From contig JAGPNK010000011.1 in NCBI GenBank assembly GCA_020746835.1, forward strand, positions 186,001 through 250,000: a DNA stretch of 64,000 nucleotides, in the 5' to 3' direction. Position 1 is the first letter of the stretch, and each line of letters begins with the position of its first letter. Both the position numbers and the translations under genes were made by a program. This document shows, piece after piece, positions 46,876 through 58,622 of the stretch. Origin of the DNA: Stachybotrys elegans (Eukaryota; Ascomycota; Sordariomycetes; Hypocreales; Stachybotryaceae). The notes below the pieces were generated by a model, which saw only the letters and a list, made by a program, of their open reading frames with translations, was not told where the DNA came from and did not search any database.

Positions 46876-48605
46876 ATGACTGATACTAGTGGCGCGACGC
46901 GCAAGAAGATTTTGACGCCGCGAACTCGAACTGGTAAGTGAACCCGCATACCTCTGGCATGAACAGCATGGATTAGGAAGAAGATTCTTGTGCTAACGAT
47001 TCTCTAGGCTGTAATAGATGCCGAGCTGCACATGTCAGATGCGATGAGGGCAAGCCAGTCTGCATTCGATGCGCCAAACAGCGACAGCCATGCACCTACA
47101 GAGACTGTTTCCGGGACTACACTCCACAGAAAAAGCCACCATCGCTTGCCCCAGCCATCGCACGTTCTATATCCCCAGGAGGATTATATGAAAGCTTAAA
47201 CCCCTCCAGTATCCTGTACTACGACTTCTTCAAGACCGTTGTAGTCTGTCAGCTTAGCGGGCAGCCCGATGGGCCTTCTGGCTTCTGGTCCAATACCCTC
47301 CTACGAGAGTGTACCCTGGATAGCCGTGTCGTGGATGCAGTTGTGGCTATTGGCGCCCTATGCCGAGCGCGTTTCGACGGGGTGCATCCTGAACCGCACC
47401 ACCGGCTCCAGCAGCTTGGCTCGCTTTCATGCCGACATTACTATCTTGCTCTTCAATACTACACTCGATCGCTTGCAGACTTCCGCCGTCGAATCGAGGC
47501 CGACACGTGTTGTCCCATTCCTCCGAGGACGCTGCTCATCTTCACCATGCTCTTCTCAATCTTCGAGATCCTGCATGGCAATACGAACGCTTGCGACAAC
47601 TTGATTGCCAACGGTCTTCGCATGTTTAGCAACCAATTATATATGCTTACTATGAAAAAGCAACAGCCTCACAAGACTGCACCAAAACCTCTCGATGATG
47701 AGATTCACGATGCAGAGTTTTTTCTCGCTCGGACAGCCACCTGGAGCGCCATATTCTCCCCAATGTATCCACGAAGCAGGGTCACGATAGCTTCCATGAC
47801 CAACTTGTACAGACTCGGCTCTTTCCCACCAGACAGAAAAGCAGCTTCCGTGCAAGATTTCTGGCGAATGTGGTGGCACTTTGTTACAATGGCAGTCATC
47901 TGGCACCTTCGTGTCCGAAGCATCACAGCTCAAGGTCCTCTTGAGGACTCTGTATACTCGGAGTTGCAGCAAGAGCAACAAATGCTCTTGGAGAGGACCC
48001 AATTATGGGCGAACGAGACACAAGGAAGACTCGACGAGGTTTCCAATGATCAACGCGCCAAACACGTCCTGGCGATGCTGGTATTCGAGATAAGGATATG
48101 CTACTGGTCAGGATATTACGCCCTTGATCCATCCGAGACTGCCTGGCAAAGCTGCAAACAAGACTGTATCCATATTCTTGACAGGGCTCAAGAGACAGTA
48201 GATGAGCTACTCTTGAATGACGGTTACGAGTTAATTGTCAGCGATGGCCTACTGATAGGGCTGCTCCAGTTGGCACGGGAATGCCGTGACAGCACTGTAC
48301 GGTTCAGGTCACTGGAATTATCCAAGCGTCTCATCACTACCAACTCCACCTGGCACGTCAAGTCATTTGTGATGGGGACAACTGCCTGCCTAGCAGCCGA
48401 GGAAATGGGAAGGGATCCCGATACAGGGCACATTCCGATGCCTCATAGGTACGACTGGACTGATGGTTTCTGGAACGACGACTTTACTGAACTACACACT
48501 ATTCTAACAAGCAAAGGTAAGAATCAATATGGCATTATAAAGCAGAAGCATGTAGTATTATGTCCCAAGACACTAGGGGTTGTATATATTTCCGATTATT
48601 GTTAA
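46876..48605 (+). CDS. Zn2Cys6 transcription factor
   Basis: Exons 46876-46933 and 47008-48605 give 551 aa. The intron falls just before the zinc cluster CNRCRAAHVRC then C, CIRC and C. GGLYESLNPSSILYYDFF and the helical remainder (FTMLFSIFEILHGN, AATCLAAEE-like end) fit the fungal factors that have a short linker after the cluster (DUF3468-type). Met 46876 was chosen because it immediately precedes basic KKILTPRTRTGC; an upstream in-frame Met at 46750 has no such context. The gene ends six bases from the stop of the convergent P450. Likely pathway regulator for the right block (inference). Confidence 0.85.
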
Positions 48606-48611
48606 TCACAC

Positions 48612-50465
48612 TCATCTGAGCTTTATCTTCATGCGCATCCCATCAATTGGCTTGGCCGTAATCTGTAATGTCTTTCCGATGGTTAGCTATTTTCGAGATG
48701 CGTAGTCGTTGGGAAACATACTGGATAAAGCTCCGACTTTACTTTAAACTGATGCTTGTCATCAAGAATCGGCCGACCGGAATCATCCAGGGCAGGCTCT
48801 CCAAGGCCGACTTTGGTGAAATCATATCGACAGGCAACCATGGCGATGATTACGCGTGCTTCAATGTTGGATAGCTCCTGTCCAATGCAGTTTCTGGGAC
48901 CTGTTTCGAATGGTCTCCATGCGCCGGCCACGAATTTGTCGTCATTATGCTTGTCCTTGATGTCTAACCAACGTTCTGGCACAAAATCATTGGCTGTCTC
49001 ACCAAACAGCCGTTCGTCTCGCTGAATGATGTAATGGTTGATGATGATCAACAGACCATCAAGGCATACCTTGTTCCCTGTGGCGGAGACCTCGAGCCCT
49101 GAACCCGGCTTGGCCAGTCGAGTCGAGGCGGCGGGAGGGTACAACCTCAACACTTCCTTGATTACGGCTGATATGTATACCATTCGGCTCATCAATTCCG
49201 GACCTTCTGCCGACAGGAGCTTCTCGCGGATGAGATGAGGGTTGTTTGCGACTTCTTTGCCAAATAGTGTCTCCAATTCCGAACACACGGCGCGAAGGGC
49301 ATGCGGAGTGCGTGAGAGTTCATAAATACTCCAGCAGATCAGGTTGCTCGTCGTATCATGACCAGCGAATAGAAAACTTTTCAATTGATCACAAGTGTCA
49401 TCAAGTAGGTCGGGCGTAAGATGCTCCGTATCTTGCAGCGCCAGGGACAAAACTGTGCGTAGTTTGCTCGATGCTTTGTTGGCTGTCTTGAAATTTTGAA
49501 ACCTTCGGCGAATAATATCTTTGAGCAGTTGGGAGATGCGATTTCCGAGATGACGGCGCCTGCGCGCTACAACCGGGCTCAACCACCAAGGCAGATGGAA
49601 CTTGTCATCCGCAAACGCTTGTAATTGTTAGTCTTGCCAAATTGATGTTCTGGGATTCTTACTCTTGACAAGTTCTTTAAATAGAATAGCCATCTCACTC
49701 TGCCGAGAAAGATCGAGATGCTGAGCGTTCATATCTTCTTCCATGACAATTGCGCCAATAATCTCAAACGTCAAGTTTGTCGTCAAGTCGTCTAGGGTAA
49801 AGGTCTCCTCGCTTTGTGCAAAGTGGTCAAGAAATTCCAGAAACCTAGTCGTTTTATCCAAGATGAATGGAAGAAGAGTCATCAAATGGCTAGGAGCAAA
49901 GCCTGGATTGAACCTTTTCCGAGTTGCTTTCCAATCCTCGCCCTGTACATGAGTCATTACGGGATCTTTGTAGTTGTGATTCCACTGACCTGTTTGCACA
50001 TGATTGTTCTTGGTCCGATCAGGTCACCCATGCGATCCGCGATAGGAGCCTTGGGTGCGCTACAAGGGAACTTCTTAGATACCTTTGATAGCTGCTCGGC
50101 AACTTCGGGGTCGCAAACAATAACGATTCCGTATTGGATGGGCCAGAAGTCAAGATAGAACAGTGGCGGCCTCCCTAGCTGTTTATGTATATCAGAGAAT
50201 ACCATATCTGTATTCACCCGCCTTTGTCAGCCTCGTGTCGATGGCTTGCGCCATGTAGATATATACCATTATGACGATCCAATTTGCCTTGCTTCACAAA
50301 ACTGTCAAAGACTTGGAGATGGCCCCAGACTAGAGACGCCGGTAATCGAGGCAGCAAAGGGTGCTGTTTGAACCGTCGATGATACAATTTGACATACGAA
50401 TATGCCATGACTGAGAATAGTGTTGCAAGCCCGATGGCTTGCATGGCCAGTGGTTGGCTGCTCAT
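48612..50465 (-). CDS. Cytochrome P450 (CYP-3), CYP52/CYP59-like
   Basis: Exons 50465-50267, 50207-49990, 49942-49663, 49617-48722 and 48662-48612 give 547 aa. An N-terminal hydrophobic segment (IGLATLFSVMAYSYVKLY) anchors it. DMVFSDIHKQLGRPPL, WKATRKRFNPGF, the oxygen-binding AGHDTTSN, ExxR in KEVLRLYPP and the haem motif FETGPRNCIGQEL are all present. The last 17 codons come from a separate exon that gives the expected ITAKPIDGMRMK terminus. Fungal relatives include oxygenases of sterigmatocystin-type pathways. Possible substrates cannot be named. Confidence 0.9.
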
Positions 50466-50697
50466 TGTCGTGAATTAATGCGCCGGGAAGCAAAGGAGCA
50501 AGATATTTGGGCATAGAGTTCGGGGCTTACGTGGACAGCTGCTGGTCTGTCCTTTTAATGAATGGATTGGAGGTGATGGCCCCGCATCACATTTATTTTG
50601 GCCTGTGGCAAGCAGACATGCTTGGTTACATTGACATGAACCAACAAAGCGGCATAATCGGCGGCAAGTGCGGATGAATGCGGTGTTAGGTGGTTGA

Positions 50698-50882
50698 CAC
50701 AATATGGAGATATCGGTCGTTTTCTCGAAGGGGAAGCTCTGGAACGTTGGCCCCCAAAGCCCCAAAGTCCCAACCGGGTAAATGTTGCAGTACGAAGCTT
50801 CGGCAAATGCATTGCCTGATTGCCACAGTATAGTGACATCGGATTTCTTGGAAGGGAATTTCTGTAGTATTGGCCCCCAAGC
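50698..50882. repeat. Imperfect ~65-bp direct repeat in a divergent promoter
   Basis: About 50698-50761 and 50824-50882 share CACARTATRG, ATCGG, GAAGGGRA and TTGGCCCCCAA, spaced about 123-126 bases apart, between CYP-3 (-) and the PTH11-like gene (+). The rest of the 786-base gap is unremarkable. Confidence 0.45.
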
Positions 50883-51251
50883 CTCGAATGTGCACAGTGC
50901 GACAAAACAGGGGCACCAGCTTATCGTGATTCGAATACCAAAGTACCATTCTCGATGCATGTTGTTGGCCGTGATGGTGGGTGACATTGGATACAGATTG
51001 ACGAATGTACTACTACGTACCTAGAGGAACCAGCTATTATGCAGTGTACAAGACAAGACAAACACCAGCCTGCTAATTTGCCAAGCACATCTCTTCCAAG
51101 CAGGCATAAAGGGAAATGAAAGCACTAGAGATATGTATATATATGTAGGTGTTTCGTCCTTTACTGCAGCGATTTGTTACTAATCCAAGTGTTGTTGCAC
51201 GCTGCTTAGCAAAGTCTTTACATACCATTCAGCCGCCCCTTGGTCGATAAC

Positions 51252-52828
51252 ATGGAGAACGCCGCTTTTGATCCTTTCACTACACCTCTTGGCCCTCCTC
51301 CAGCTGGGGAAGAACCAGATTTCGAAAATGGTCCTTCACAGGCGTGGCAGCCTCGAGTAGCGATATATGGCTCTCTGCCTTTAATGGTGGTCTGTGTTGT
51401 GCTTAGAAACTACGCTCGGTTCCGTCTGATGCATGAATTTCGAGCCGATGACTGTGAGTATCCCGCCGTCACCAACAGGTATGCACCGTTACTGACCAGA
51501 AAAGACATGATGGTCATCGCTGCGGTATGAAGAAATCAGTTTTCTCATTTCCAGCGTAATCTTGATACTCATCACCCATAGCTTTGCTCTGTGGCGTTCT
51601 GTGCTACAATGTTACCTTATGGTAGGACTCCTTTCCCATGTTGACTTTCATGACTTTAGTGGCATTCACTGATAGATGGTAGTCCTCAAGGACGAACTGG
51701 GTCGTCACTACTGGGATTTCCCCATTGCAGCCAACACAATCTGGGTTGATCAGGTATTTAGCATGCTTCAAACTAGATGCATTTCATTGACCAGCTTATA
51801 GATGAGTGCTGCCATCACGTCTCTTTACTGCATTTCTTCGGCTACAATGAAAATTGCCATCTGTTCCTTCTACAACAGGATGTTCTCTGCTTCATTCTGG
51901 AGCCGAGTCATGATACGAGGAGGCATCGCACTTACTGCCGTCACATACACCATCCTGCTAGTTGTTTGGCTGGTCTATGCCGTACCGCGCCCGGGAGAAC
52001 ATTGGCGTTCTCCAGAGTTCATTCTGAGAATTACCGACTCAAACGCCATCATAACGACTACGCAGAGCTGTATAAGCACTGTACTCGATTTTTATATCCT
52101 GTCCATCCCACTGATCACCATAGCAAGGCTCAAAGCTGCAACCAATCGGAAGATAATGATATCCATCGTCTTCCTCGCTGGTCTACTGTAAGAGACTGCT
52201 TCAGCATAATTCATATTCGCATACACTGACACGTCACGTATAGGGCCTGTTGCTTTTCCGCAGCTGGCATTGCATATCGACTAGAGATATACAGGGCAAT
52301 CTCGAGTGGAGTACCCGAGTATCGCTGGACATCAATGCCTGCATATGCACTGGCGTAAGTACGAACCTACCTGCGGCAATGCGTAAACTGACGTACAAAA
52401 GAGTGGCTGAGATTAATATTGGGTTGATGTGTGCTTGCGTTCCTGTCATGTTCCCCCTAGGCAAGGGGGTAATCAGCGGCAGCAGACTCATATGGACGTC
52501 GTTGAAAGAGTCTTTGCTTCAGCGTTCAACGGCTCGCCTTCGCAGTGAGGGTGAAAACAGCGATACTTCGGCTATGCACGGGGAACTGCCCAAAGTCCCT
52601 CCCGGTGCCTTCACCAGGCTCTGGACGCTCCTGTTAAGCACCCGAGATGTGCAATCCGAGGCCCCCCCTCACACGAATCCTGAGCACATAGAGCTCGGAG
52701 AAGCTCCGTACTCAGAACTTCGGTCAGTGGATATTGATTACCACTCACATTTAAAACGGAAGAGTGGGGGCATGCAATACACGGAAAGGGAGGCTACATC
52801 CATAAACTCTGCAGCTACTGGGCGTTAA
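51252..52828 (+). CDS. PTH11-like integral membrane protein
   Basis: Exons 51252-51453, 51505-51524 (20 bases), 51582-51621, 51683-51753, 51802-52187, 52244-52354 and 52402-52828 give 418 aa. After a soluble N-terminus come about seven helices with FRADDY, GRHYWDFPI, MKIAICSFYNRMF, YAVPRPGEHW, FYILSIPLITIARL, and AVAEINIGLMCACVPVMFP. A long hydrophilic tail of about 110 residues follows. Gene structure matches the paralogue at 32611: the DD(Y) codon is split, followed by a 20-base second exon and a ~40-base third exon. A putative surface receptor; ligand unknown. Confidence 0.85.
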
Positions 52829-53268
52829 CTCACGTCGGGTTATGGGATGTGCAAGTATAAAGGTACTACCGAAACTTGTGTTTTGTGGCCTCGCAAGATA
52901 GCCCTCGTTAGTGAATGATATTTGAGGCGATGGTAACACGCAGAAAGCTCGATGGAAGGACTCAGGCAGAGATACGGGGTTTTAGACAGATTTACTTGGG
53001 CTGTCCCGTTGAACACTTCATGGAGTCAAAGACCCTTAACTTGAATTCAGAATGTGCATATCGAGCTTCGGATTCCAATGTCCAATTTCCAGTCGTGCAT
53101 GCAAGAAAGGAGCACATCTCGGTTCTAATCATGCCCCTTGCGAGTGGAGTAGTCAATCAATCACAATAATATCGACTGCCATGCCCGTGAGATAAGGATG
53201 CAGAGTTATACGTAACAAATCCTACTTATACCTACCTCGAAATATGTTGCCCATATTCTGATGTCTCC

Positions 53269-53374
53269 TAACCAATTGTTATCTATTGATCTGATATTGT
53301 CTTTATTGTCAGAGGGGGCCTCCTCGAAGTCACTGGTCTGTATCCCATTGGGGCACACGAACGGGAAATCCCAC
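53269..53374 (-). mobile_element. Dispersed SINE-like element, 14-bp target duplication
   Basis: A 106-bp copy in minus orientation, flanked by ATTCTGATGTCTCC (53255-53268) and ATTCTGACGTCTCC (53375-53388), one mismatch. It is almost full length relative to the 220-341 copy, including the CTAACCAATTGTTATC end. Confidence 0.75.
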
Positions 53375-53707
53375 ATTCTGACGTCTCCCCTGTAACTGTG
53401 ATGCAATTAGGGGTTGCAGACATTATGGAACGAGGGATAAAATAGGAAAGGTCGTCGTGCAGGCTACGTAATGAAGCAGGTAATTTGAAGCTACCTGCGC
53501 CAAGCTTAAGTCAACCAGTATTGCGTACTGCAAGCGCAGAGAGCTGAATATGCGCCAAGATCCAGGTTGGCTACATGCCTGCACAGTGCACATGCAGCCA
53601 AAAAGACGGTAATGATTATCGCCTGGCAGCTGCATGACTTCCCCGCCCAGATGGTAAAGAGGGTGTCCTAGGTACAAAAGGACCAGAAGACCCGTTCGTG
53701 TAATACA

Positions 53708-53900
53708 TGATAATAGGGTCGTATCGTTCGTCAGAATGGTTGAATTGCTCCGTCTTATTTGGCCCCCATCGCACTCCTTCACTCTCTATCACTCTATATA
53801 CGTGATAATAGGGTCGTATTGTTCGCTAGAAGGGCTGCATTGCTTGGTGACCACCGGCACCATCTTGTTTGGCCCCCAACTCACTCCTTCACTCTCTATC
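53708..53900. repeat. Imperfect ~95-110 bp tandem duplication
   Basis: TGATAATAGGGTCGTAT recurs at 53708 and 53803, and GGCCCCCA then CTCCTTCACTCTCTATC at 53761-53790 and 53871-53900. The spacing differs by about 15 bases, so an insertion or deletion followed the duplication. Confidence 0.55.
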
Positions 53901-55247
53901 CTGCGTCACGTCCACCCATATTCACATTGCAGCGCCGATCACTCCTTCAGCCCTTGAGATTGTGGCACAGGTAGCTCTGGTGCATGACAGAGTCCTGGCA
54001 ATTTGCTGCGGTTCGCCTCGGCAAGGAGCCACCTAGACAAGTCAGCGGCTTGGCAGTTCCCCGAGATACCAAAGAGTGCACAATACACTTCAAAAATGCT
54101 CACCTTGTCAGAGTCTCCTCGAATTCCCCAATGCCGATGCCCCTTGTCCCCCCGAGTTTCGAGCCCGACTCCCATATACAAATCTCGAGAGGATCCTATA
54201 CCCAAGCGCTGAGAAGACCACACCCATAAGGGCCTTCGGTATACCAGGCCAGTATATAAAGGAAAGAATGGCAACCCGGACGAAGAGACTGATAGCGACA
54301 TAAAAGTAAATAGCAGCTCGCATACTGGACAGGAGCTCCATTCTCAGCGGCTTGTCGTGTGATCTTGGATGTAGATGCTTGGGATGTCTTCATCTGTACA
54401 TCGGTCAGGTGCTGCCTAGGACAGATATTCTTATCTAAAATGCCAACACATAGCGGAAGTCCCTATTGCCCCACCTGTATGATCTACCTGTAAGTTCAGC
54501 CAGGAAGAAATAGCATCTCAACATGCATAAACCCACCAGATGTGTTACGGAGGTAGATATCAGGTTGGAAGGTGGGGGCGCAATCAGTCAGTATTAGAAA
54601 GGAGGGTTACAGCAGGAAGGCCAACCTGCATTATGGAGTAGGAGGGGCTGGTGAAGGAAGGGGTCTGGTGGCGAGAGGGCAGCAAAGGAGGATGTTGTGA
54701 GAGTTCGTAGCGTCACGGCTCTACAAATCTACCATTGTTGGCGCAAACCGAAGTTCCAATACATGTATGCATGTATTTGTAGATGAGGAAGGTGACAAAC
54801 ATATTTGACATTTGCCAGCCGGCTTGATTGGCGCTGCAGGCGACGCGATGCCACAGTGACACAACGAGCAACTGCACATCGAGCCTCTCAAACCGGGAGA
54901 TCCCACAGCTCGCCCCCAAATACCTATTCATGGCATAAGATGTCTTGGAAAGGCAGGTAACAAATGGTGAGAGATGAAGGCGGTAATGCACCAGACACGT
55001 CAAAATACCTCAAGCCAAACCCCAGCATTGGCGCATGAGGCATCATCATGCCACCCGTGCCACCTCATCCTGCAGCAAGTTGGCCATGACGCAGTGACGG
55101 GTCAAGAGTGGCTATAACCTTCTTGGTGGAAAGGATTAATACCTAAAATACCCTCGCTCGTCTTAAAGGATATCACGCGCTTCAAGCAGATTAGCCAGGC
55201 ATTACATTCTCAACGCCTCAGTCTCTTACTACGCATAAATCGACATC

Positions 55248-57125
55248 ATGCCATTTTCCATATTCAATCGACACTGGCTACCAGCTTCATGCCCCCCATT
55301 TCTTACAAATGCCGCTTTAGTCGGCCTTTTGGTCTTTGCAGCCCTGTGTCCGTTACTTGTACCTGGTTCTTCGATATCACCAGCAACACAAAAACGAACA
55401 CTCTGCAAAGAGCCAGTTGCCCCCTAAATACCCGATTTTAATCCCCTTTCTTGGCGCCACCATCCAGATATGGAGGGACCATCCAGGCTTCCTCCACCAA
55501 CTGTCGTACGTCTTGTCACAAACTACGCGGGTTTCTCACCTAACTTGTACAGAAACTATTCCGGGCGGTTGACCTCCAACCGGGTCGAGATTATGGGTAC
55601 TACGTACTTTAACTTTCAGGATCGTGAAACAGTTGAGAGAATATTCAAAGCACCTGCCCTTTCGAGCTCCATTGAGATGTACGGTTGGGTTAATTCTACC
55701 CTTCTTGGGGCTTCTCGAAAAGCAATGGGGCTTTACTACAAAGACAACTCTGGACCGTTTCCTCAGCCTCACCCCAAAAGCAATATCAAGCCTCACAACA
55801 GAGTGGACTATATTACTCATCATGGAATCTTCCGCGGTCTTACTGGGCCTGGTCTTCAGCCCACGACAATTCGATATACACAAGATCTGTGCCGCTGCAT
55901 GCAGGCAATGGACCTGAAGGAATGGGTACAAATGCCTGACCTCATGGACTTTTTCAGAGAGGTGGTCGGAGCTGGGACGCTCAAGGCAGTCGTTGGGCCA
56001 ACCATGTTTCGGCTGAATCCCACATTTGCCCGAGATATGTTCAGATTTGACAAGATATTCCCGAGCTTTGCCCCGGGATTCCCGCGTCTCATGATGTCAG
56101 GGTCGTATGCTTTTCGGGACAAGTTGGCTAATGATTTCAAGAAATGGTATCAATACGCTAACAATCATTTTGACGAGTCATTGGTCGATGAGGACGGTGA
56201 GTGGGATCCTATCTGGGGTTCGTCTATGATGCGCCAGCGTCAGAGCGCCTTTTCCCAGGCTGACCATCATGACGACGAAACAATCGCCAGGATTGATCTT
56301 GGTTTAGCATGGGCGCAAGTGTCCCGTCCCACTCTCTCTTCACTGTTCCCTGCTAACCTATGCCATATTAGGACAATCGGCAATATTGTGCCCCTCTCAA
56401 TGTTCGCGGTGTTCCATGTCTTCAAGGACAAAGAGCTGCAACGCCGAGTTCGAAGGGAAATCCAAGATAATCTTGGGGATCAAAAGATTGAGCAAGTAGA
56501 TGTCGCCAAGTTCGTCAAGGCTGTTCCACTGCTTTCGTCCATCTACGCCGAGACACTTCGGCTGTATGTAAAGGTGTATTCTCTTTACAGGTCTCCGCAC
56601 GACGATGTGCAACTGGGGAGGTGGGTTTTACCCAAGGGAGCCGTCGCAGTGTTGAACTCGGGTCCTTCTCATATGGATCCCACGTTCTGGAATACAATGG
56701 ATGGGAAGCATCCAGTCGACAGCTTCTGGGCCGACCGTTTTCTTGTCGACCCATCTGACCCACAAAGCGGACCGGTTAACCCGGAGTGTCGTGAGACTAC
56801 CGCTGAGAAGCGTACAGCTACCAAGCCATACTTCTCCACAGAGGGCTGTGAGGGAGCATGGATCCCGTATGGAGGTATTCTCTAACCCCATTTACGTTTG
56901 CAATAACAAAACGACTAATACCGAAAATGATTAGGTGGATACTCGATGTGTCCAGGGCGATTCATCGCAAAGAGTGTCTTGGTTTTTACAACCGCATTGC
57001 TCGTATCCAAGTACGACATTGAGATCGATTGCGATAAACCGAGGTTCACGAACAAGAGATACGGGATGGGGGTGGAGGACTTGAAATATCCCATTCCTTT
57101 CCGCATTAAGAGGCGGGTAGACTAA
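55248..57125 (+). CDS. Cytochrome P450 (CYP-4), N-terminal frame unresolved
   Basis: Exons 55248-55505, 55553-56314, 56372-56874 and 56935-57125. The N-terminus (MPFSIFNRHWLPAS, helix NAALVGLLVFAAL) and the downstream LPPKYPILIPFLGATIQIW are in different frames. Either a one-base frameshift lies near 55340-55355 (about 570 aa), or a weak 52-base intron 55359-55410 (GTACCT...AAAG) joins them (553 aa). The intron 56315-56371 has a GCAAGT donor; its removal restores LGLAWATIGNIVP. ExxR is ETLR; the haem motif PYGGGYSMCPGRFIAK is completed by the last splice. The haem loop resembles CYP-2. Functionality depends on which N-terminal reading is right. Confidence 0.72.
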
Positions 57126-58622
57126 ACAAAGCCCATTTGTAACGATAAGACCCCATTCCAAGATAAGACTGCTATGATTATCATTTTATTCTATAAAGCC
57201 AAATAAATCAGTGCTTGTAGCTAGATACTCTACACAACGCTGGATAAATATAGGCAAGGTTCGGTGTAAACCGGGGTTCCAATCGTGCTCAGAGAGAAGA
57301 ACATGTCATCTGAATCATTCTCCCATTACCCCAATTTATCTTGCAACTTCCAACCATCCCAGTTACCCCCGACAGGAATAAGCTTACGGCTGGTTCAATG
57401 AGGTCTGGTCCGTCTTTTCTTTACTGACTGATGTCTAGGGTAGACCATGTCATATAACAATTGGTTAAACCCTTGAAGCTAATATAATTGCAGGCTCTGA
57501 GATCCCAAACTGACTCGTTCTGAAACAATGGGGGGTAGGGTCCTTGTATATGCCAATTGTAACTTGATGGAAAAGGAACAATACATTGAGGAGGCTGATA
57601 AATTGAACATGTTAGTCTTGTGTTGTGTGAAATAGCTAGCCAGACATCATGCTGCTACCATCGCTGATAGAAGCTTCTAGATGGCAGCGAGCCGGGGCCA
57701 CTTGCACAACGTAGACAACTTTGTATCAACCGGTCACCATGACCAAGATACATGTCACTCTTGCGCGACAATAATATGAAGCCCGGCGAATCCGGTGCTG
57801 TCGGCCAGCTGGCCAGAACAACGCCAGACAAATATGCTTGATTTTAGGTGCACACCGCTAAATTCCGGCATGGATGGCTCGAGGGTTAGTGTGACTTATG
57901 CCCATAGAAGCTTCTCATGGATAAAGCCGAATGGGCTGACCTTGTATTCTTGCGAGCCCTCGCAGGCCCCATCGAGTGGGGACTCAGAAATATGGCATAG
58001 GCAAATGATGGTAGACAGACGGGAAATACCATAATGCGCTAAAGTCATTGCAATTTTGGCAAGCGCCGAAACCAATGGCCACGTGCCAAGCTAGTTTCGC
58101 TTTGGACATCTGGACTATGGTTTGCATACGGCAAAAGCCGTAACGATGCATCGAGACTCGATGGCCAGATTAGACTGGAGGTCCAAGCTCTATTTCCACA
58201 GGTTCTGTCAAATGGTCCTAGAGGCTCGTTTCAGGTGGAGATGCATATATGTCTATCTGAAGGGCTAGCCGTGTCCAGGCGGGCGCTGGCGTCAGCCTTA
58301 CCAGTCCTAGTAGAAGCTACAATTTCTCCACTCAGTGGGCGGATAGGAATCCTCATCTGTTGCGATGAATTGCATGCCAGTATCGTCCATGACCCGATTA
58401 TTGCTGAAGGAGAGCTCGTGTTCTGGGACAAGGAGAATCCCTGGACTTGAAATGACTGATAATGGATTTACCCGTTGAAGCATCGCGTGAAAAAGGTATA
58501 AGTATCCCTTGCTGCTCAGAAGAATCAAATCATCACTTTCGATCCTCAACTTCTCAAGTCAAGTCTCAGTCTCTTTCACAACTCCAGCCTTTCCTGAATA
58601 TCTACAAACCTCTACATTCATC
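57126..58622. other. 1.5 kb intergenic region
   Basis: Long A/T-rich stretches and only short open frames; no element recognised. The end holds the promoter of the secreted protein, with TATAAG near 58497. Confidence 0.4.

Larger units (their letters stand above)
52829..55247. other. 2.4 kb gene-poor region with repeats
   Basis: Holds one dispersed element copy (53269-53374) and an imperfect tandem duplication (53708-53900). A minus-strand open frame at 54108-54341 has two hydrophobic segments but no homology I recognise. The rest is featureless. Confidence 0.4.

Noticed and set aside
50475..50987. 170-codon minus-strand open frame upstream of CYP-3 with an internal repeat (WGPILQKFPSKK / WGPTFQSFPFEK)
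   Set aside because: The repeat is explained by the DNA-level duplication in the promoter; no start context, domain or conservation pattern.
54108..54341. Minus-strand frame with two hydrophobic stretches (MELLSSMRAAIYFYV...)
   Set aside because: Short, isolated, no known family and no supporting splice partners; chance is likely in gene-poor DNA.
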